Assembly: GCA_012522045.1 (NCBI GenBank)
Contig: JAAYLC010000130.1
Span: forward strand, 1 to 58,502
DNA: 58,502 nucleotides
Direction: 5' to 3'
Source of the DNA: Bacteroidota bacterium
Lineage (GTDB): Bacteria > Bacteroidota > Bacteroidia > Flavobacteriales > Flavobacteriaceae
The notes beneath the pieces are model-generated. The model did no database searches. It saw only the letters and a program-made list of their open reading frames with translations, and was not told the DNA's origin. Shown here in pieces: positions 27,956 to 36,926 of this stretch (the stretch's first letter is position 1; each line of letters begins with the position of its first letter). The translations under genes and the position numbers were made by a program.

Positions 27956-28135
27956 TTATACAGTTTCTACTGAAACTAAGTGATTGACTGTTTTTATCAT
28001 TCCTTGGATGCTGGGATTATCTTCGTGTTCAACAGTTTGACCTATTTTACGAAGTCCTAATGCTTCCATCGTTCGTTTTTGATTTTCAGGGCGCTTAATA
28101 ACGCTTCTTATTTTAGTTACTCTAATTTTTGCCAT
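27956..28135 (-). CDS. rpmD: 50S ribosomal protein L30
   Basis: 59 residues read from ATG at 28135 to TAA at 27956: begins MAKIRVTKIRSVIKRPENQK, with the core ALGLRKIGQTVEHEDNPSIQGMI. This is the short bacterial L30, bounded by rpsE (14 bases before) and rplO (10 bases after). It is easily missed because of its length. Confidence 0.95.
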   Translation of the reverse strand: MAKIRVTKIRSVIKRPENQKRTMEALGLRKIGQTVEHEDNPSIQGMIKTVNHLVSVETV

Positions 28136-28149
28136 CTCTCTGAAATATT

Positions 28150-28674
28150 TTAACCGTTGAATACTTTTTCAAGTGATATTCCGCGTTGTTTAGCGATTGT
28201 TTCTGCACTTCTCAATTGTAAAAGTGCATCAAAGGTTGCTTTTACCACATTATGTGGGTTTGACGAACCTTGAGACTTAGAGAGTACGTCGTGCACACCT
28301 AAAGATTCCAATACGGCACGCACCGGTCCTCCTGCAATAACTCCCGTACCGGGAGCGGCCGGAATTAGATTTACACGAGCTCCGCCGTATTTTCCTTTTT
28401 GTTCATGAGGGATGGTAACTTTGTGCAACGGAATACGAACCAGGTTCTTCTTTGCATTTTCTATTGCTTTTGCAATTGCTGTAGCAACATCTTTAGATTT
28501 TCCCAATCCATGTCCCACTACACCTTTTTCGTCTCCAACAACTACAATTGCTGAAAATCCGAAAGCTCTACCTCCTTTGGTTACTTTAGTAACACGTTGT
28601 ACCCCTACCAATCGATCTTTTAATTCAAGACCTCCGGGTTTTACAATTTCTACGTTTTTATAATCTTGATACAT
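28150..28674 (-). CDS. rpsE: 30S ribosomal protein S5
   Basis: 174 residues. The dsRNA-binding-like domain has [21 protein letters not shown] and the C-terminal domain has [30 protein letters not shown]5 supports decoding fidelity with S4 and S12. No change is visible in the loop KVTKGGR, where spectinomycin-resistance substitutions are known in other bacteria. Confidence 0.98.
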   Translation of the reverse strand: MYQDYKNVEIVKPGGLELKDRLVGVQRVTKVTKGGRAFGFSAIVVVGDEKGVVGHGLGKSKDVATAIAKAIENAKKNLVRIPLHKVTIPHEQKGKYGGARVNLIPAAPGTGVIAGGPVRAVLESLGVHDVLSKSQGSSNPHNVVKATFDALLQLRSAETIAKQRGISLEKVFNG

Positions 28675-28687
28675 ATTTTTGTATAAC

Positions 28688-29044
28688 TTAGAATTTAAGG
28701 CCTCCTTCGCGAGCCCCGTCAGCTAATGATTTTACTCTTCCATGATACAGATATCCGCCACGGTCAAAGGAAATAGTTTCAACTCCTGCTTTTAATGCTT
28801 TTTCAGCCAAGCTTTTTCCTACTAATTTTGCTGTTTCGGTTTTATTACTATCTTTTATATCAATTTCTTTATCTCTTGATGATGCGGACACAATTGTCTT
28901 TCCGTTTACATCATCAATCAATTGTGCATAAATTTCCTTATTACTTCGGAAAACTGCCAAACGTGGACGGCTTGAAGTACCGGAAATCGTCTTGCGGATT
29001 CGCATGCGCAAACGCTGTCTTCTTTCTTGTTTTGTTAATGCCAT
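28688..29044 (-). CDS. rplR: 50S ribosomal protein L18
   Basis: 118 residues. [35 protein letters not shown] in parts and the C-terminal [19 protein letters not shown] identify uL18, which binds 5S rRNA with L5. It is separated from rplF by 67 bases, which contain a 7-bp inverted repeat (ACTATCA at 29065 and TGATAGT at 29099). Confidence 0.97.
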   Translation of the reverse strand: MALTKQERRQRLRMRIRKTISGTSSRPRLAVFRSNKEIYAQLIDDVNGKTIVSASSRDKEIDIKDSNKTETAKLVGKSLAEKALKAGVETISFDRGGYLYHGRVKSLADGAREGGLKF

Positions 29045-29111
29045 GTCGTTTTATATTTTTTAGTACTATCAGATTAGAATGTAATTATACAAACTTTATG
29101 ATAGTTACTTG

Positions 29112-29654
29112 TTATGCAGATTTTCCTGCTTTTCTTCTCAATTCTTCTCCTACAAACTTAATTCCTTTTCCTTTGTAAGGTTCCGGTTTACGGAAACTGC
29201 GAATTTTTGCAGCAACCTGACCAACCAGTTGTTTATCGTGTGAAGTTAGTTTTACAATCGGATTTTTTCCTTTTTCGGAAACCGTTTCAACTTTTACTTC
29301 GGGTGCAATTTCCATGATAATATTATGAGAGAACCCAAGTGCCAAATCTAATTTTTGCCCTTGATTACTAGCTCTGAAACCGACACCTACCAATTCGAGT
29401 TCTTTGGTCCAACCTTGACTGACACCCACAACCATATTGTTGATTAATGCTCTATATAAACCGTGTTGTGTAATGTGTTCTTTAGATTCAGAAGGACGTT
29501 CAAGGATGATTTGATTGTCTTCTGCTTTAACAGTTATTTCTGAAAATTCTTGTGAGAGTTCTCCTAATTTTCCTTTGACGGTAACTACGTTATCTTTGAC
29601 ATCTATCGTAACACCTTGAGGAATTTCAATTGGATTTTTACCTATTCTTGACAT
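29112..29654 (-). CDS. rplF: 50S ribosomal protein L6
   Basis: 180 residues: MSRIGKNPIEIPQGVTIDV at the start and the conserved EPYKGKGIKFVGEELRRKAGK near the end. L6 lies near the sarcin-ricin loop and the factor-binding site. It follows rpsH by 13 bases. Confidence 0.98.
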   Translation of the reverse strand: MSRIGKNPIEIPQGVTIDVKDNVVTVKGKLGELSQEFSEITVKAEDNQIILERPSESKEHITQHGLYRALINNMVVGVSQGWTKELELVGVGFRASNQGQKLDLALGFSHNIIMEIAPEVKVETVSEKGKNPIVKLTSHDKQLVGQVAAKIRSFRKPEPYKGKGIKFVGEELRRKAGKSA

Positions 29655-29667
29655 AATATCCTATTTT

Positions 29668-30069
29668 TTAGTAAACGTAGCATAAAACTTCACCACCCAC
29701 ATTTTGAGCTTTAGCCTGAGTTCCTGTCATTACTCCGGAAGAAGTAGAAACAATGGCTATTCCCAATCCGTTTAAAACACGAGGAAGCTCTTTTGAACCG
29801 ACGTATTTACGCAATCCAGGTTTACTTACTCTGCGAATTTCTTTGATTACGGGCTCTTTTGTATGCTTGTTATATTTCAATGCAATTTTGATACTTCCTT
29901 GAGGAGAAGATTCATCATCGAATTTATAACTTAAAATATACCCTTGATCGAAAAGGATTTTTGTAATTTCCTTTTTAAGGTTCGAAGCCGGGATTTCGAC
30001 AACACGATGTCCGGCTCTAACAGCATTTCTAATTCTGGTTAGATAATCTGCAATTGGGTCTGTATTCAT
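29668..30069 (-). CDS. rpsH: 30S ribosomal protein S8
   Basis: 133 residues. DPIADYLTRIRNAVRAGH and the C-terminal GIAIVSTSSGVMTGTQAKA are diagnostic of uS8, a primary 16S rRNA-binding protein and the repressor of the spc operon in E. coli. A 78-base spacer separates it from rpsN. Confidence 0.98.
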   Translation of the reverse strand: MNTDPIADYLTRIRNAVRAGHRVVEIPASNLKKEITKILFDQGYILSYKFDDESSPQGSIKIALKYNKHTKEPVIKEIRRVSKPGLRKYVGSKELPRVLNGLGIAIVSTSSGVMTGTQAKAQNVGGEVLCYVY

Positions 30070-30147
30070 TTATTGCAATTTGCGAATATGGTTTTTGATT
30101 AACGTATCAAACCTTTATTCAAGTTAGTATTTATTAATTTCTTTTAA

Positions 30148-30417
30148 TTACCAAGATGCTTTTCTTACACCGGGAATCAAACCTTGGTTAGCCATCTCAC
30201 GGAAAGTCACACGTGACAATCCGAAGACTCTCATATAACCTCTAGGTCTTCCGGTTAATTTACATCTGTTGTGCAAACGTACAGGAGACGAATTTGCAGG
30301 CAGTTTTTGTAAACCTTCCCAATCTCCGGCTTCTTTTAAGGCCTTGCGTTTGGCGGCATACTTTTCTACCATTCGTGCTCTTTTACGCTCACGGGCTTTC
30401 ATTGATTCTTTAGCCAT
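30148..30417 (-). CDS. rpsN: 30S ribosomal protein S14, zinc-free long form
   Basis: 89 residues. This is the longer C- type of S14: a single Cys in [20 protein letters not shown] and no CxxC pairs. The C-terminus [21 protein letters not shown] is conserved. It sits in the 30S head. Located 4 bases after rplE. Confidence 0.97.
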   Translation of the reverse strand: MAKESMKARERKRARMVEKYAAKRKALKEAGDWEGLQKLPANSSPVRLHNRCKLTGRPRGYMRVFGLSRVTFREMANQGLIPGVRKASW

Positions 30418-30421
30418 AATT

Positions 30422-30973
30422 TTAATTCTTTTTAAAGGGTAATCCCAATTCTTGTAATAGCGATTTTGCTTCTTTATCTGTCTCCGCGGAGGTTACAAAA
30501 GTAATATTTAATCCTTCAATTTTTTTGATTTTATCAATATCAATCTCCGGAAAAATAATTTGTTCTGTAATTCCTAAAGAGTAATTTCCTCGTCCGTCAA
30601 AACCGGTGGCTTTAATTCCATTAAAATCACGAACACGCGGTAAGGCAGATGTAATTAATCGGTCTAAGAATTCATACATGCGCTCACCTCTGAGTGTTAC
30701 TTTTACACCGATAGGCATTCCTTTACGAAGTTTAAAGTTCGCCACGTCTTTCTTAGAAACTGTGGGAACGGCTCTTTGACCGGTTATTTTAGTCAATTCT
30801 TCGACAGCATAGTCTATCAATTTTTTATCAGCCACTGCAGCTCCAACTCCTCTGGACACCACAATAGATTTTAATTTTGGTACTTGCATGACGTTTTTGT
30901 AACCAAATTCGTCTTTGAGTGCATTGATGACTCTGTTGTTGTACTCTTGTTTAAGTCTAGGTATATATGCCAT
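30422..30973 (-). CDS. rplE: 50S ribosomal protein L5
   Basis: 183 residues with [42 protein letters not shown] and [21 protein letters not shown]5 binds 5S rRNA and contacts the P-site tRNA and S13. It starts 2 bases after rplX. Confidence 0.98.
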   Translation of the reverse strand: MAYIPRLKQEYNNRVINALKDEFGYKNVMQVPKLKSIVVSRGVGAAVADKKLIDYAVEELTKITGQRAVPTVSKKDVANFKLRKGMPIGVKVTLRGERMYEFLDRLITSALPRVRDFNGIKATGFDGRGNYSLGITEQIIFPEIDIDKIKKIEGLNITFVTSAETDKEAKSLLQELGLPFKKN

Positions 30974-30975
30974 AA

Positions 30976-31290
30976 CTAAATTGCTTGATTCGATTTTTTT
31001 GAAAACCGTATTTTCTTGTCATTTTCCATTCGATATCCCACTCGTGTTGGTTTTCCACTTTTTGAGTCAATCAACGATAAGTTAGAGATATGAATCGGAG
31101 CTTCTCTTTTAGAAATTCCGCCTTGTGGATTTTGAGTGCTTGGTTTCTCATGTTTAGAGACAATATTTACACCTTCCACAATTGCTTTGTTCTTTTCGGG
31201 CAATACACGAAGTACTTTACCTTCTGACCCTTTGTGGTCTCCAGCAATTACAACTACTGTATCTCCGGATTTAATTTTAAGCTTTGTCAT
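30976..31290 (-). CDS. rplX: 50S ribosomal protein L24
   Basis: 104 residues with a KOW motif at the N-terminus ([21 protein letters not shown]) and the conserved [18 protein letters not shown]24 initiates 50S assembly near the exit tunnel. Located 12 bases after rplN. Confidence 0.97.
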   Translation of the reverse strand: MTKLKIKSGDTVVVIAGDHKGSEGKVLRVLPEKNKAIVEGVNIVSKHEKPSTQNPQGGISKREAPIHISNLSLIDSKSGKPTRVGYRMENDKKIRFSKKSNQAI

Positions 31291-31302
31291 GATGGTTTTC
31301 GA

Positions 31303-31671
31303 TTATAGCACTTCGGGTGCCAATGATACTATTTTCATAAATTGCTTATCACGAAGTTCACGAGCTACGGGACCGAATACACGCGTTCCTCTCATTTCTC
31401 CTTGCGTATTAAGCAAAACGCAAGCGTTGTCATCAAAACGAATGTATGATCCGTCAGGACGTCTAACCTCTTTAACGGTACGTACAACAACGGCTGTAGA
31501 TACAGCTCCCTTTTTTACGTTTCCATTTGGAGTGGCTTCTTTTACAGAGACAACTATTTTATCTCCGATTGAAGCGTATTTTTTCTTTGTACCGCCCAAT
31601 ACGCGAATGCAGAGAACCTCTCTTGCTCCGGTATTGTCAGCTACTTTTAGTCTTGATTCTTGTTGTATCAT
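31303..31671 (-). CDS. rplN: 50S ribosomal protein L14
   Basis: 122 residues, the canonical length. [19 protein letters not shown] and the C-terminal [19 protein letters not shown] identify uL14, which contributes to intersubunit bridges. Located 2 bases after rpsQ. Confidence 0.98.
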   Translation of the reverse strand: MIQQESRLKVADNTGAREVLCIRVLGGTKKKYASIGDKIVVSVKEATPNGNVKKGAVSTAVVVRTVKEVRRPDGSYIRFDDNACVLLNTQGEMRGTRVFGPVARELRDKQFMKIVSLAPEVL

Positions 31672-31673
31672 GA

Positions 31674-31937
31674 TTACTTCGCTCTTTCAATTATTTCTAC
31701 TAATCTCCAGCACTTGGTTTTACTCAAAGGACGTGTTTCCATAATCCTTACAGTATCTCCTTCGTTGCAGTCATTGGTTTCATCGTGAGCGACATATTTT
31801 TTGGTCTTGGTCACGAATTTACCATATATCGGGTGTTTAATTTTTTTGATCTCAGCAACTACAATGGATTTATCCATTTTGTTGCTGGTCACTACACCAA
31901 TTCGTTCTTTTCTTAAATTTCTAATATTCTGTTCCAT
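31674..31937 (-). CDS. rpsQ: 30S ribosomal protein S17
   Basis: 87 residues, an OB-fold protein with [16 protein letters not shown] and the conserved [19 protein letters not shown]. It binds the lower 16S body. Located 16 bases after rpmC. Confidence 0.97.
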   Translation of the reverse strand: MEQNIRNLRKERIGVVTSNKMDKSIVVAEIKKIKHPIYGKFVTKTKKYVAHDETNDCNEGDTVRIMETRPLSKTKCWRLVEIIERAK

Positions 31938-31953
31938 CTTTCAGCTGTAGGAA

Positions 31954-32145
31954 TTATTGTACTTCTCTTTTGGTTAATTCTGTAGCAATACGCGCAATTG
32001 TTCTTCTTTGCAAACGAAGTTGAATTGGGTTTTCCACCGGTGAAATGGCATGAGCCATTTTTAAATTCATATAAGCTTTTCTGGATTCAACAAGAGCTTC
32101 TTGTAATTCAGATGTAGATGCTTTATTAATTTCTGATTGTTTCAT
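31954..32145 (-). CDS. rpmC: 50S ribosomal protein L29
   Basis: 63 residues, two-helix protein: MKQSEINKASTSELQEALVE and LQRRTIARIATELTKRE. It surrounds the tunnel exit with L23. Its place between rplP and rpsQ is standard. Confidence 0.95.
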   Translation of the reverse strand: MKQSEINKASTSELQEALVESRKAYMNLKMAHAISPVENPIQLRLQRRTIARIATELTKREVQ

Positions 32146-32156
32146 TTCTCAAAAAA

Positions 32157-32576
32157 TTATGCTTGGAATTCCCTAGACATTACAAACTTTGTTTTTACCG
32201 GAAGCTTTTGTGCTGCAAGGCGCAATGCTTCTTTTGCTGTTTCCAGAGATACTCCGGATACTTCAAATAACATTCTTCCCGGTTTAATAACCGCGACATA
32301 ATGTTCTACCGCACCTTTTCCTTTACCCATACGAACCTCGAGAGGTTTTTTGGTGATAGGTTTGTCAGGAAATATCATAATCCATAAGGATCCTTCCCTT
32401 TTCATATAACGGGTTGCGGCAATACGCGCAGCTTCAATTTGACGAGCTGTAAGAAATTCAGATTCTAATGATTTAATACCAAAGGTTCCGTATGCTAATT
32501 GGTTTCCGCGCTCTGCGTTCCCTTTCATACGTCCTTTCATTTGTTTACGGTACTTTGTTCTTTTAGGCTGTAACAT
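32157..32576 (-). CDS. rplP: 50S ribosomal protein L16
   Basis: 139 residues. [20 protein letters not shown] and [23 protein letters not shown] are diagnostic for uL16, which lies near the A-site tRNA elbow. The Arg in the region equivalent to E. coli R81, a known hydroxylation site, appears in LEVRMGKG. Located 21 bases after rpsC. Confidence 0.98.
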   Translation of the reverse strand: MLQPKRTKYRKQMKGRMKGNAERGNQLAYGTFGIKSLESEFLTARQIEAARIAATRYMKREGSLWIMIFPDKPITKKPLEVRMGKGKGAVEHYVAVIKPGRMLFEVSGVSLETAKEALRLAAQKLPVKTKFVMSREFQA

Positions 32577-32597
32577 GTTTTCCTAATTTTTTATAAA

Positions 32598-33323
32598 TTA
32601 CTTTCTACGGCGAGCTCTTCCTCCACCGCGTCCTGCAGGTGCGCCTTTTCCTCCTTTTTTACCGGTAGACAATCCTACCAACGGAGATAATTCACGCTTT
32701 CCATAGACTTCGCCTTTCATTATCCATACTTTCACCCCCATTCTACCATAAGTAGTATGTGCTTCGGCTAATGCATAATCGATATCGGCTCTAAAAGTAG
32801 ATAAAGGAATACGTCCTTCTTTATATGTTTCTGACCGTGCCATTTCTGCACCGTTTAAACGTCCGGAAATCATCACTTTGATTCCTTCTGCATTCAATCT
32901 CATCGTTGCAGCTATAGCCATTTTAATTGCACGACGATATGAAATACGACTTTCAATTTGACGCGCAATGCTTGTAGCCACAAGAAACGCATCAAGTTCG
33001 GGTCGTTTAATTTCATGAATGTTAATCTGTATTTCCTTATCTGTAATTTTCTTAAGCTCTTCTTTAAGCTTGTCTACTTCCTGTCCGCCTTTTCCGATAA
33101 TGATTCCGGGTCTAGCGGTAGTAATAGTAACGGTTACAAGTTTCAAAGTACGCTCAATTATTACTCTACTCACACTAGCCTTGCTCAAACGGGCGTGGAT
33201 GTATTTTCTAATCTTATCGTCTTCGACGAGTTTATCGCCGTAGTCATCACCGCCGTACCAGTTGGATTCCCAACCTCTAATTATTCCTAAGCGATTTCCG
33301 ATTGGATTTGTTTTCTGTCCCAT
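32598..33323 (-). CDS. rpsC: 30S ribosomal protein S3
   Basis: 241 residues. [20 protein letters not shown] at the start, a KH-type RNA-binding segment with [14 protein letters not shown], and the C-terminal domain [20 protein letters not shown]. The last 25 residues are a Gly/Lys/Arg-rich tail ending [11 protein letters not shown]3 lines the mRNA entry channel. Confidence 0.98.
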   Translation of the reverse strand: MGQKTNPIGNRLGIIRGWESNWYGGDDYGDKLVEDDKIRKYIHARLSKASVSRVIIERTLKLVTVTITTARPGIIIGKGGQEVDKLKEELKKITDKEIQINIHEIKRPELDAFLVATSIARQIESRISYRRAIKMAIAATMRLNAEGIKVMISGRLNGAEMARSETYKEGRIPLSTFRADIDYALAEAHTTYGRMGVKVWIMKGEVYGKRELSPLVGLSTGKKGGKGAPAGRGGGRARRRK

Positions 33324-33327
33324 TTAA

Positions 33328-33738
33328 TTAATTGCTTTGTGTGTTATCATTTTCTCCTAAAACCAAAGTGACATGGTTGGAGCGTTTTCTAATTCTATGT
33401 GCTCTTCCTTGTGGTGCCGGACGCAATCTTTTTAACATGGTTCCTCCATCCACTCGGATTTCTTTAATAAACAAATCAGCATCCTCAATGGAGGCATCCT
33501 CGTTCTTTGCTTGCCAATTTGCGATAGCCGACAAAAGAAGTTTCTCTAATTTACGAGAGGATTCTTTTGAGCTGAATCTCAAAATATTAAGGGCTCTGTC
33601 AACTTTTTCTCCGCGCACAAGATCCGCCACAAGACGCATCTTTCTTGGAGAAGTAGGACAATTATTCAATTTAGCCAAGTAAATATTTTTCTTAGCTTCT
33701 TTGATTCTTTCTGCTCTTTCTCTTTTACGAACTCCCAT
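33328..33738 (-). CDS. rplV: 50S ribosomal protein L22
   Basis: 136 residues. The core includes [25 protein letters not shown] and the beta-hairpin with [20 protein letters not shown] that reaches into the exit tunnel, where macrolide-resistance changes occur; no deletion is evident. An N-terminal extension of about 20 residues is rich in Arg, Glu and Lys. Confidence 0.97.
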   Translation of the reverse strand: MGVRKRERAERIKEAKKNIYLAKLNNCPTSPRKMRLVADLVRGEKVDRALNILRFSSKESSRKLEKLLLSAIANWQAKNEDASIEDADLFIKEIRVDGGTMLKRLRPAPQGRAHRIRKRSNHVTLVLGENDNTQSN

Positions 33739-33744
33739 GGTCTA

Positions 33745-34023
33745 TTATCTTTTTCCTTTGTTTTTAGCACCTGCGTGACCACGAAATGATCGTGTAGGTG
33801 AAAATTCTCCTAATTTATGACCTACCATGTTTTCTGTTACATACACAGGCACAAATTGTTTTCCATTATGAACTGCGATTGTTTGTCCTACAAAATCAGG
33901 AGTAATCATTGATGCACGTGACCAAGTTTTAATCACAGTTTTCTTGTTACTCTCCACGTTTTGTTGAACTTTTCGCTCTAACTTATAATGAACGTAAGGT
34001 CCTTTTTTTAATGATCTTGCCAT
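33745..34023 (-). CDS. rpsS: 30S ribosomal protein S19
   Basis: 92 residues. [19 protein letters not shown] and the C-terminal [18 protein letters not shown] are diagnostic. S19 pairs with S13 in the 30S head. Located 3 bases after rplB. Confidence 0.98.
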   Translation of the reverse strand: MARSLKKGPYVHYKLERKVQQNVESNKKTVIKTWSRASMITPDFVGQTIAVHNGKQFVPVYVTENMVGHKLGEFSPTRSFRGHAGAKNKGKR

Positions 34024-34026
34024 AAC

Positions 34027-34851
34027 TTATTTCTTTCTACGTTCCAAAATGAATTTATTACTTGCTTTAGTTCTCGAACGAGTTCTGTAGCCTTTCGCCG
34101 AGATTCCCTTTCTTGAACGCGGATGTCCTCCGGCAGCTTTTCCTTCTCCACCACCCATCGGATGATCTACAGGGTTCATTACTACTGCACGTGTTCGAGG
34201 TCTTCTGCCTAACCATCTGCTTCTTCCGGCTTTTCCGGAAATAATCAACTGATGATCGTGGTTAGATACTGCTCCGATGGTTGCCATACAATTATTTAAA
34301 ATCAAACGGGTTTCTCCGGATGGCAATTTAATGGTAGCATATTTTCCTTCTTTTGCCATTAATTGTGCAAAAGCACCGGCACTACGAGCCATTACAGCTC
34401 CTTGTCCGGGACGTAGTTCGATACAAGAAATAACGGTACCTAAAGGAATAGCAGATAACGGCATTGCATTTCCAATTTCAGGAGCAACCGAATCACCGGA
34501 AACAACATTCTGTCCTACGCGAAGGCCATCCTGTGCAATGATGTATCTTTTTTCTCCGTCTTGATAATTTAACAATGCAATAAATGCTGTTCTGTTCGGA
34601 TCGTATTGAATTGACGCAACAGTTGCAGGTATTCCTGATTTATCGCGTTTGAAATCTATGATTCGGTATCTTCTTTTATGACCACCACCTCTGTTTCGCA
34701 TGGTCATAACACCTTGACTGTTTCTTCCTCCGGTCTTTTTTATCGGAACTAGCAGAGACTTTTCCGGCTTATCGGTAGTAATGGCGTCAAACCCATTAAC
34801 TACCCTAAAACGCTGACCAGGGGTGATTGCTTTTAGTTTTCTTACTGACAT
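34027..34851 (-). CDS. rplB: 50S ribosomal protein L2
   Basis: 274 residues, full length. The core has [19 protein letters not shown] and the C-terminal conserved loop [20 protein letters not shown], including the His residue linked to peptidyl-transferase centre structure. L2 supports subunit association and tRNA binding. Confidence 0.98.
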   Translation of the reverse strand: MSVRKLKAITPGQRFRVVNGFDAITTDKPEKSLLVPIKKTGGRNSQGVMTMRNRGGGHKRRYRIIDFKRDKSGIPATVASIQYDPNRTAFIALLNYQDGEKRYIIAQDGLRVGQNVVSGDSVAPEIGNAMPLSAIPLGTVISCIELRPGQGAVMARSAGAFAQLMAKEGKYATIKLPSGETRLILNNCMATIGAVSNHDHQLIISGKAGRSRWLGRRPRTRAVVMNPVDHPMGGGEGKAAGGHPRSRKGISAKGYRTRSRTKASNKFILERRKK

Positions 34852-34874
34852 GTGTCTAATTAAAATTAGAGATT

Positions 34875-35168
34875 TTAAATCTCGTTGTTATAAAAATCTA
34901 TAGTATCACCTTCCGCCACCTGTACGATTGCTTTTTTTGAAGCATTCGTTTTACCAGTTTGAACGCCCGTTTTTGTATAACGGACTTTTCTATCAGGACG
35001 GACATTAATTGTTCTAACTTTCTCAACAGAAACGCCATAAGCAGCCTCTACAGCTTCTTTGATTTCCAGCTTATTTGCACGTGGGTTCACAAAAAATGTG
35101 AAAACATTTCGCGCTTCTGCAAAAACAGACGCTTTCTCCGTAATAATAGGTTTAATTAAGATGCTCAT
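34875..35168 (-). CDS. rplW: 50S ribosomal protein L23
   Basis: 97 residues. [10 protein letters not shown]-like start ([20 protein letters not shown]) and [22 protein letters not shown] match uL23, the tunnel-exit protein that docks trigger factor and SRP. Located 7 bases after rplD. Confidence 0.97.
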   Translation of the reverse strand: MSILIKPIITEKASVFAEARNVFTFFVNPRANKLEIKEAVEAAYGVSVEKVRTINVRPDRKVRYTKTGVQTGKTNASKKAIVQVAEGDTIDFYNNEI

Positions 35169-35175
35169 CTCGTTT

Positions 35176-35805
35176 CTATTTACTTAAATTTTGTTGAATT
35201 CCCTCTAACGAACCTTCGGATAAGACCAAACTATTCGCATTCATAATCTTGTATGTGCTTAATTCTGATGCTTTTACGATCTCAGTGCTTTTCAAATTAC
35301 GGGATGACAAATATACATTATTATTCGACGCTCCCAACACAAACAAAGATTTTTTAGAGTCTATTCCTAAATTTTTTAATACATTGACAAAATCTTTAGT
35401 CTTTGGCGCATCAAAAGACAAATCTTCTATAACTAAGATTTCATTGTTTTGAGCTTTTAATGACAATGCAGATTTACGCGCCAATTTTTTCAAATTCTTA
35501 TTCAGTTTAAAAGAATAATTTCTTGGTCTGGGACCAAACATTCTTCCTCCACCTCTAAAAATTCCGGATTTGATACTTCCGGCTCTAGCTGTTCCGGTTC
35601 CTTTTTGTTTTTTAATCTTTCTGGTTGAACCAGCAATCTCGCCGCGTTCTTTAGATTTATGGGTTCCTTGACGTTGATTGGCAAGATATTGTTTCACATC
35701 TAAATAAACCGCATGATTATTAGGCTCAATCCCGAACACTTCAGCAGAAAGTTCAACTTCCCGACCTGTGTCTTTTCCGTTTTTATCTAATACAGCTACC
35801 TTCAT
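35176..35805 (-). CDS. rplD: 50S ribosomal protein L4
   Basis: 209 residues. The extended loop with KKQKGTGTARAGSIKSGIFR and GGGRMFGPRPRNYSFKLNK reaches the exit tunnel. Its start codon overlaps the rplC stop by one base (TAATG), implying translational coupling. In E. coli L4 represses the S10 operon; here an analogous target could be the rpsJ-rplC spacer, which is inference. Confidence 0.98.
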   Translation of the reverse strand: MKVAVLDKNGKDTGREVELSAEVFGIEPNNHAVYLDVKQYLANQRQGTHKSKERGEIAGSTRKIKKQKGTGTARAGSIKSGIFRGGGRMFGPRPRNYSFKLNKNLKKLARKSALSLKAQNNEILVIEDLSFDAPKTKDFVNVLKNLGIDSKKSLFVLGASNNNVYLSSRNLKSTEIVKASELSTYKIMNANSLVLSEGSLEGIQQNLSK

Positions 35806-36413
35806 TATTTCTCAATTATTACATAAGAATTCTTATGTCCCGGAACTGCTCCTTTCACAACAAGCAAGTTTTTTTCAGGAACTACTTTTAGAACTCTCAG
35901 GTTATCAATTTTCACTCTTTTATTTCCCATTTGTCCGGCCATGCGTATTCCTTTAAAAACGCGACCGGGTGTGGAAGCTCCTCCAATCGATCCGGGAGCA
36001 CGCAATCTGCTTTGCTGACCGTGGCTTGGTGAAGTTCCGGCAAAACCGTGACGTTTTACCACACCTTGGAACCCTTTTCCTTTTGAAACTCCGGCAATAA
36101 CTACATATTCACCTTCGAGAAAATGCGCTACCGTAATTGTATCGCCTAATTTATAATCCTCTTCAAATCCTTTGAATTCGGCGACTTTACGTTTTGCAAC
36201 GGTTCCTGCTTTTTTAGCATGTCCTTCGGCAGCTTTGTTAGCAGTCTTTTTGTCATCGAAACCAAGTTGAAGAGCATCGTACCCGTCGACCTCTTTGGTT
36301 CTGACTTGGGTAACCACACAGGGGCCAGCTTCTATGACGGTACATGGAATATTCTTTCCATTCTCGTCAAAAATACTGGTCATCCCTATCTTTCTTCCTA
36401 TTAACCCAGACAT
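35805..36413 (-). CDS. rplC: 50S ribosomal protein L3
   Basis: 202 residues. [19 protein letters not shown] at the start and the central [23 protein letters not shown] loop, which approaches the peptidyl-transferase centre, identify uL3. The gene follows a 195-base structured spacer after rpsJ, unlike the short gaps elsewhere in the operon, so its expression may be set separately from rpsJ. Confidence 0.98.
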   Translation of the reverse strand: MSGLIGRKIGMTSIFDENGKNIPCTVIEAGPCVVTQVRTKEVDGYDALQLGFDDKKTANKAAEGHAKKAGTVAKRKVAEFKGFEEDYKLGDTITVAHFLEGEYVVIAGVSKGKGFQGVVKRHGFAGTSPSHGQQSRLRAPGSIGGASTPGRVFKGIRMAGQMGNKRVKIDNLRVLKVVPEKNLLVVKGAVPGHKNSYVIIEK

Positions 36414-36430
36414 AATTGATTTTAAATTAT

Positions 36431-36442
36431 GAGCTTTCGCTC
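36431..36442 (-). promoter_or_regulatory. GNRA-type stem-loop in the rplC leader
   Basis: On the minus strand GAGC-GAAA-GCTC forms a 4-bp GC stem closed by a GAAA tetraloop, 18 bases before the rplC ATG. GNRA loops are common in structured RNAs and protein-binding leaders. Confidence 0.35.
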
Positions 36443-36483
36443 GTTAGTATTTATTTATTAAATTTAGTTTCTTATAAACAAAA

Positions 36484-36507
36484 GGGATCAAAATATAATT
36501 CGATCCC
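36484..36507 (-). terminator. attenuator-like hairpin between rpsJ and rplC
   Basis: GGGATC (36484-36489) pairs with GATCCC (36502-36507) over a 12-base loop; on the minus strand it is followed by TTTTGTTT. It could terminate or attenuate transcription before rplC. The stem is only 6 bp, so strength is uncertain. Confidence 0.4.
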
Positions 36508-36565
36508 GAATGCTATTTTGTTACCATTTTTCCTTCGCTCGCAGCTCCGGACATGTTAAGTGAAA

Positions 36566-36599
36566 TTGTTCGCTACAATACACTTATTATAGCGAACAA
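36566..36599 (-). promoter_or_regulatory. 10-bp perfect hairpin just after rpsJ
   Basis: TTGTTCGCTA (36566-36575) and TAGCGAACAA (36590-36599) are exact inverted repeats around a 14-base loop, starting 10 bases after the rpsJ stop. It lacks a proper T tract on the minus strand (TTTCACTT follows), so it may stabilise or process the transcript rather than terminate it. Confidence 0.55.
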
Positions 36600-36608
36600 C
36601 TATTATAA

Positions 36609-36914
36609 TTACACTTTTATCTCTACTTCCACACCACTTGGCAATTCAAGCTTCATGAGCGCGTCAATAGTTTTTGGAGAAGAACTGTAGATATCCAAAA
36701 GTCTTTTGTAAGAACTCAATTGGAATTGCTCTCTACTTTTCTTATTCACGTGTGGCGATCGCAACACAGTAAAAATCTTTTTATGTGTAGGCAATGGAAT
36801 TGGTCCTGCCACAACAGCTCCGGTACTCTTTACAGTCTTTACGATTTTTTCAGCAGATTTGTCTACTAAATTATGATCGTAAGATTTCAATTTTATTCTG
36901 ATTTTCTGACTCAT
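36609..36914 (-). CDS. rpsJ: 30S ribosomal protein S10
   Basis: 101 residues. [40 protein letters not shown] and the C-terminal [13 protein letters not shown] are diagnostic of uS10, a 30S head protein that also joins NusB in antitermination. It follows fusA by 12 bases, so here S10 is attached to the str genes rather than directly to rplC. Confidence 0.98.
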   Translation of the reverse strand: MSQKIRIKLKSYDHNLVDKSAEKIVKTVKSTGAVVAGPIPLPTHKKIFTVLRSPHVNKKSREQFQLSSYKRLLDIYSSSPKTIDALMKLELPSGVEVEIKV

Positions 36915-36926
36915 TGCTGAAAAAAA

